The notes beneath the pieces were generated by a model. It worked only from the letters and a program-made list of their open reading frames with translations. It had not been told where the DNA came from and ran no database searches. This document shows, piece by piece, positions 14,283 through 15,775 of a stretch of DNA of 15,775 bases (position 1 is its first letter; every line of letters starts with the position of its first letter). The DNA is from an uncultured Bacteroidia bacterium (GTDB lineage: Bacteria > Bacteroidota > Bacteroidia > Bacteroidales > UBA932): the NCBI GenBank assembly GCA_902795785.1, contig CADBMK010000145.1, positions 1-15,775 of the forward strand. The letters are read 5' to 3'. Position numbers and translations under genes: made by a program.

Positions 14283-15686
14283 ATGAAAACACTTAAGAAT
14301 TACATACTGTCAGCGATGGGAATCCTCGCCCTGGCATCGTGTACTGGAGAGGATCCGGTGTATTGGTTCGAGCAGGAGTCGTCTGCCGGCGGCTCCGCAA
14401 GCGACGTCCTCTATTTCCCGGCCAGCCCTTCTAGCGGAAATCTGGATGGGGATTACTCGGGCAGCTATGCTCCTGATGGCTACAAGATAGCCTGGAGCGA
14501 CGAGTTTGACACATCTGTCACCCTCTATACCAACTGGCTGTTTAACCAGGGCGGTACAGGCTGGGGTAACCACGAACTTCAGTATTACTGTCCTAACGGA
14601 TATTATTCTGAAAGCCAGCGTACTGCCATCGTAAGTGACGGAACCCTCAAGATCAAGGCTTATAAGGTTAATCCTAGCCCTCAGACGGACAATTGCCCTT
14701 ATGTTTCAGCCCGTATGGACACCAAGCAGGGCTTCAAGTACGGCTACATTGAAATGCGTGCAAAACTCCCTGTAACCCCGGGCGTATGGCCTGCATTCTG
14801 GATGCTGCTTAAGGACGGCCCTTCGTATGTCCGTGACGAATCCAAGACAGGCGCCGAGATTGATATGATGGAGTATGTCCCTAACGACGGCGCAGATCAG
14901 ATTTATTTCTCGGCCCACAGCTACAACGCTACTCTTGAGGCCGGCAGAGAAACAGGCTACGTGGATCCTGTTACAGGACAGAAGTATTCTTACTGTCAGG
15001 CCGGTACCAATACTACTCCTGATGACTGGCATTGCTACGGTATGGAGTGGACTCACGAGTATATCAAGGGATTCATAGACGGAGTACAGTATTTCTACGC
15101 TCCTAATCCTACCCCTGACGCAAAGAATATGGCCGTTTGGCCGTTTGACCAGGAGTTCTACATCAAGCTCAACCTTGCCATCGGCGGAGACTGGGGCGGC
15201 ACCGTGGATCCTAATCTTACCGAGGAGACCTTCGAGGTGGATTGGGTGAGAGTCTTCCAGCGTGATGAAACTCCGGCTCCAACCAATCCTGTCAAGACTA
15301 AGCTTACTGCCAAGCAGTGGACACTCACAGGAGTCAAGGAGGGAGCCGTGGACGTTACCACCTCAGCCGGCAACAAGCTCACCCTCAAGAGCGACGGCAA
15401 GATGGAGTTTGACTGTACCGCCAATGACGGCAAGACCTTCGACCATACATGGGAGGGTTCCCTCATTGCTCCTAATACCTACGGTGAGGTGGATACAATG
15501 AGTTGGAGCACATATTCCGAGGACGGTAAGAATTATCTCAAGGTTAACTCAGGCTTCCTCCTCGTATTTGCCCAGGAAGACACCTCCGGCACTTACGAGA
15601 TCACGGAACTCACGGACACCGCCCTCACGGTTACCATCACCACCTATGAGGAACTCTGGACCCTCACCTTTACCGCTACGAATTAA
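14283..15686 (+). CDS. GH16-family endo-glycosidase lipoprotein (laminarinase-like)
   Basis: A surface endo-acting glycoside hydrolase of 467 residues. The lipobox LALASC gives Cys20, followed by the acidic TGEDP. After a Ser/Gly-rich linker (about 25-60) comes the GH16 domain (about 66-327) with WGNHELQYYCPN, FKYGYIEMRAKLP, VWPAFWMLL and the catalytic motif AEIDMMEY: nucleophile Glu192, Asp194 and acid/base Glu197. The extra residue between Asp194 and Glu197 (E-I-D-M-M-E) is the beta-bulge form of laminarinases, agarases and carrageenases rather than lichenases. DWHCYGMEWT and FYIKLNLAIGGDWGG complete the fold. The C-terminal domain (about 335-467) is beta-rich and lipocalin-like, of unknown role. 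Most likely a beta-1,3-glucanase, but mucin O-glycan-active GH16 members share this motif. No exo-beta-glucosidase is encoded alongside. Confidence 0.9.
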   Translation: MKTLKNYILSAMGILALASCTGEDPVYWFEQESSAGGSASDVLYFPASPSSGNLDGDYSGSYAPDGYKIAWSDEFDTSVTLYTNWLFNQGGTGWGNHELQYYCPNGYYSESQRTAIVSDGTLKIKAYKVNPSPQTDNCPYVSARMDTKQGFKYGYIEMRAKLPVTPGVWPAFWMLLKDGPSYVRDESKTGAEIDMMEYVPNDGADQIYFSAHSYNATLEAGRETGYVDPVTGQKYSYCQAGTNTTPDDWHCYGMEWTHEYIKGFIDGVQYFYAPNPTPDAKNMAVWPFDQEFYIKLNLAIGGDWGGTVDPNLTEETFEVDWVRVFQRDETPAPTNPVKTKLTAKQWTLTGVKEGAVDVTTSAGNKLTLKSDGKMEFDCTANDGKTFDHTWEGSLIAPNTYGEVDTMSWSTYSEDGKNYLKVNSGFLLVFAQEDTSGTYEITELTDTALTVTITTYEELWTLTFTATN

Positions 15687-15711
15687 TCTTAACTACTATT
15701 TTTCTTAATGC

Positions 15712-15745
15712 AAAAAGATCGGCTGTATCCCAGCCGGTCTTTTTT
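15712..15745 (+). terminator. Intrinsic terminator of the polysaccharide locus
   Basis: GATCGGCTG (15717-15725) pairs with CAGCCGGTC (15731-15739) over 9 bp with one wobble and a 5-nt loop, flanked by an A run before and T run (15740-15745) after. Because A's precede and T's follow, it could act on both strands. Confidence 0.88.
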
Positions 15746-15747
15746 CG

Positions 15748-15755
15748 TATATTTA
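15748..15755 (+). promoter_or_regulatory. Weak -7-like element at the right edge
   Basis: TATATTTA differs from TAnnTTTG in the last base only. An ATG occurs as the very last three bases of the window (15773-15775), so this could be the promoter of the next gene. No clear upstream TTTG is seen and the gene itself is outside the window. Confidence 0.25.
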
Positions 15756-15775
15756 CGCATAAACTATCTGTTATG

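Noticed and set aside
14706..15056. Open minus-strand frame of 116 codons within the GH16 gene
   Set aside because: Overlaps the GH16 catalytic core, which is clearly coding on the + strand.
1..15775. Search for CRISPR arrays, tRNA or rRNA genes, transposases and integrases
   Set aside because: No regularly spaced repeats, no tRNA cloverleaf, no rRNA-like segment and no transposase or integrase motif seen on either strand.
15773..15775. ATG at the last three bases as the start of a further gene
   Set aside because: Possible, but no coding sequence is available to support it.

Overview
The window looks like a chromosomal segment of a Bacteroidetes bacterium, most likely a gut or rumen Bacteroidales. 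The genus cannot be resolved from the sequence alone. The evidence is a SusC/SusD pair, a FecR/DUF4974 anti-sigma factor, an ECF sigma factor of the Bacteroides expansion type, and several promoters of the Bacteroidetes class (-7 TAnnTTTG with TTTG/TTG about 19 bp upstream). All recognised genes lie on the + strand.

Layout. (1) 1-376 holds no convincing gene. It has a promoter-like element pointing left, a nested RNA-like hairpin at the left edge, and a long AT-rich hairpin near 233-265. (2) 377-1366 encodes a secreted protein of unknown function, ending in a clean terminator. (3) 1409-5194 is a self-contained sugar phosphotransferase operon: a consensus promoter, mannitol-type EIICBA (mtlA), HPr (ptsH), a compact enzyme I (ptsI) and a strong terminator. 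PTS operons are uncommon in Bacteroidetes. (4) 5205-6767 looks like a peroxide-response operon: a promoter overlapped by two related palindromes, a bacterioferritin-like four-helix protein with altered metal ligands, a thioredoxin-type glutathione peroxidase, and an OhrR-type MarR regulator with two cysteines. (5) 6769-15745 is a polysaccharide utilisation locus: ECF sigma factor, intergenic terminator, FecR anti-sigma, SusC with an N-terminal STN signalling domain, SusD, a probable surface glycan-binding lipoprotein, and a GH16 endo-glucanase-type lipoprotein, closed by a terminator.

How they work together. In the PTS operon, EI takes phosphate from PEP and passes it through HPr to the A and B domains of MtlA, which import and phosphorylate a hexitol. 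No hexitol-phosphate dehydrogenase or mtl regulator is in the window. In the redox operon, OhrR probably represses its own operon through the palindromes and releases it when its N-terminal cysteine is oxidised. In the PUL, the surface GH16 enzyme cuts a glycan (a beta-1,3/1,4-glucan or possibly a mucin-type O-glycan), the binding protein and SusD capture the oligosaccharides, and SusC imports them. Occupied SusC would signal through its STN domain to FecR, releasing the ECF sigma factor to activate the locus.
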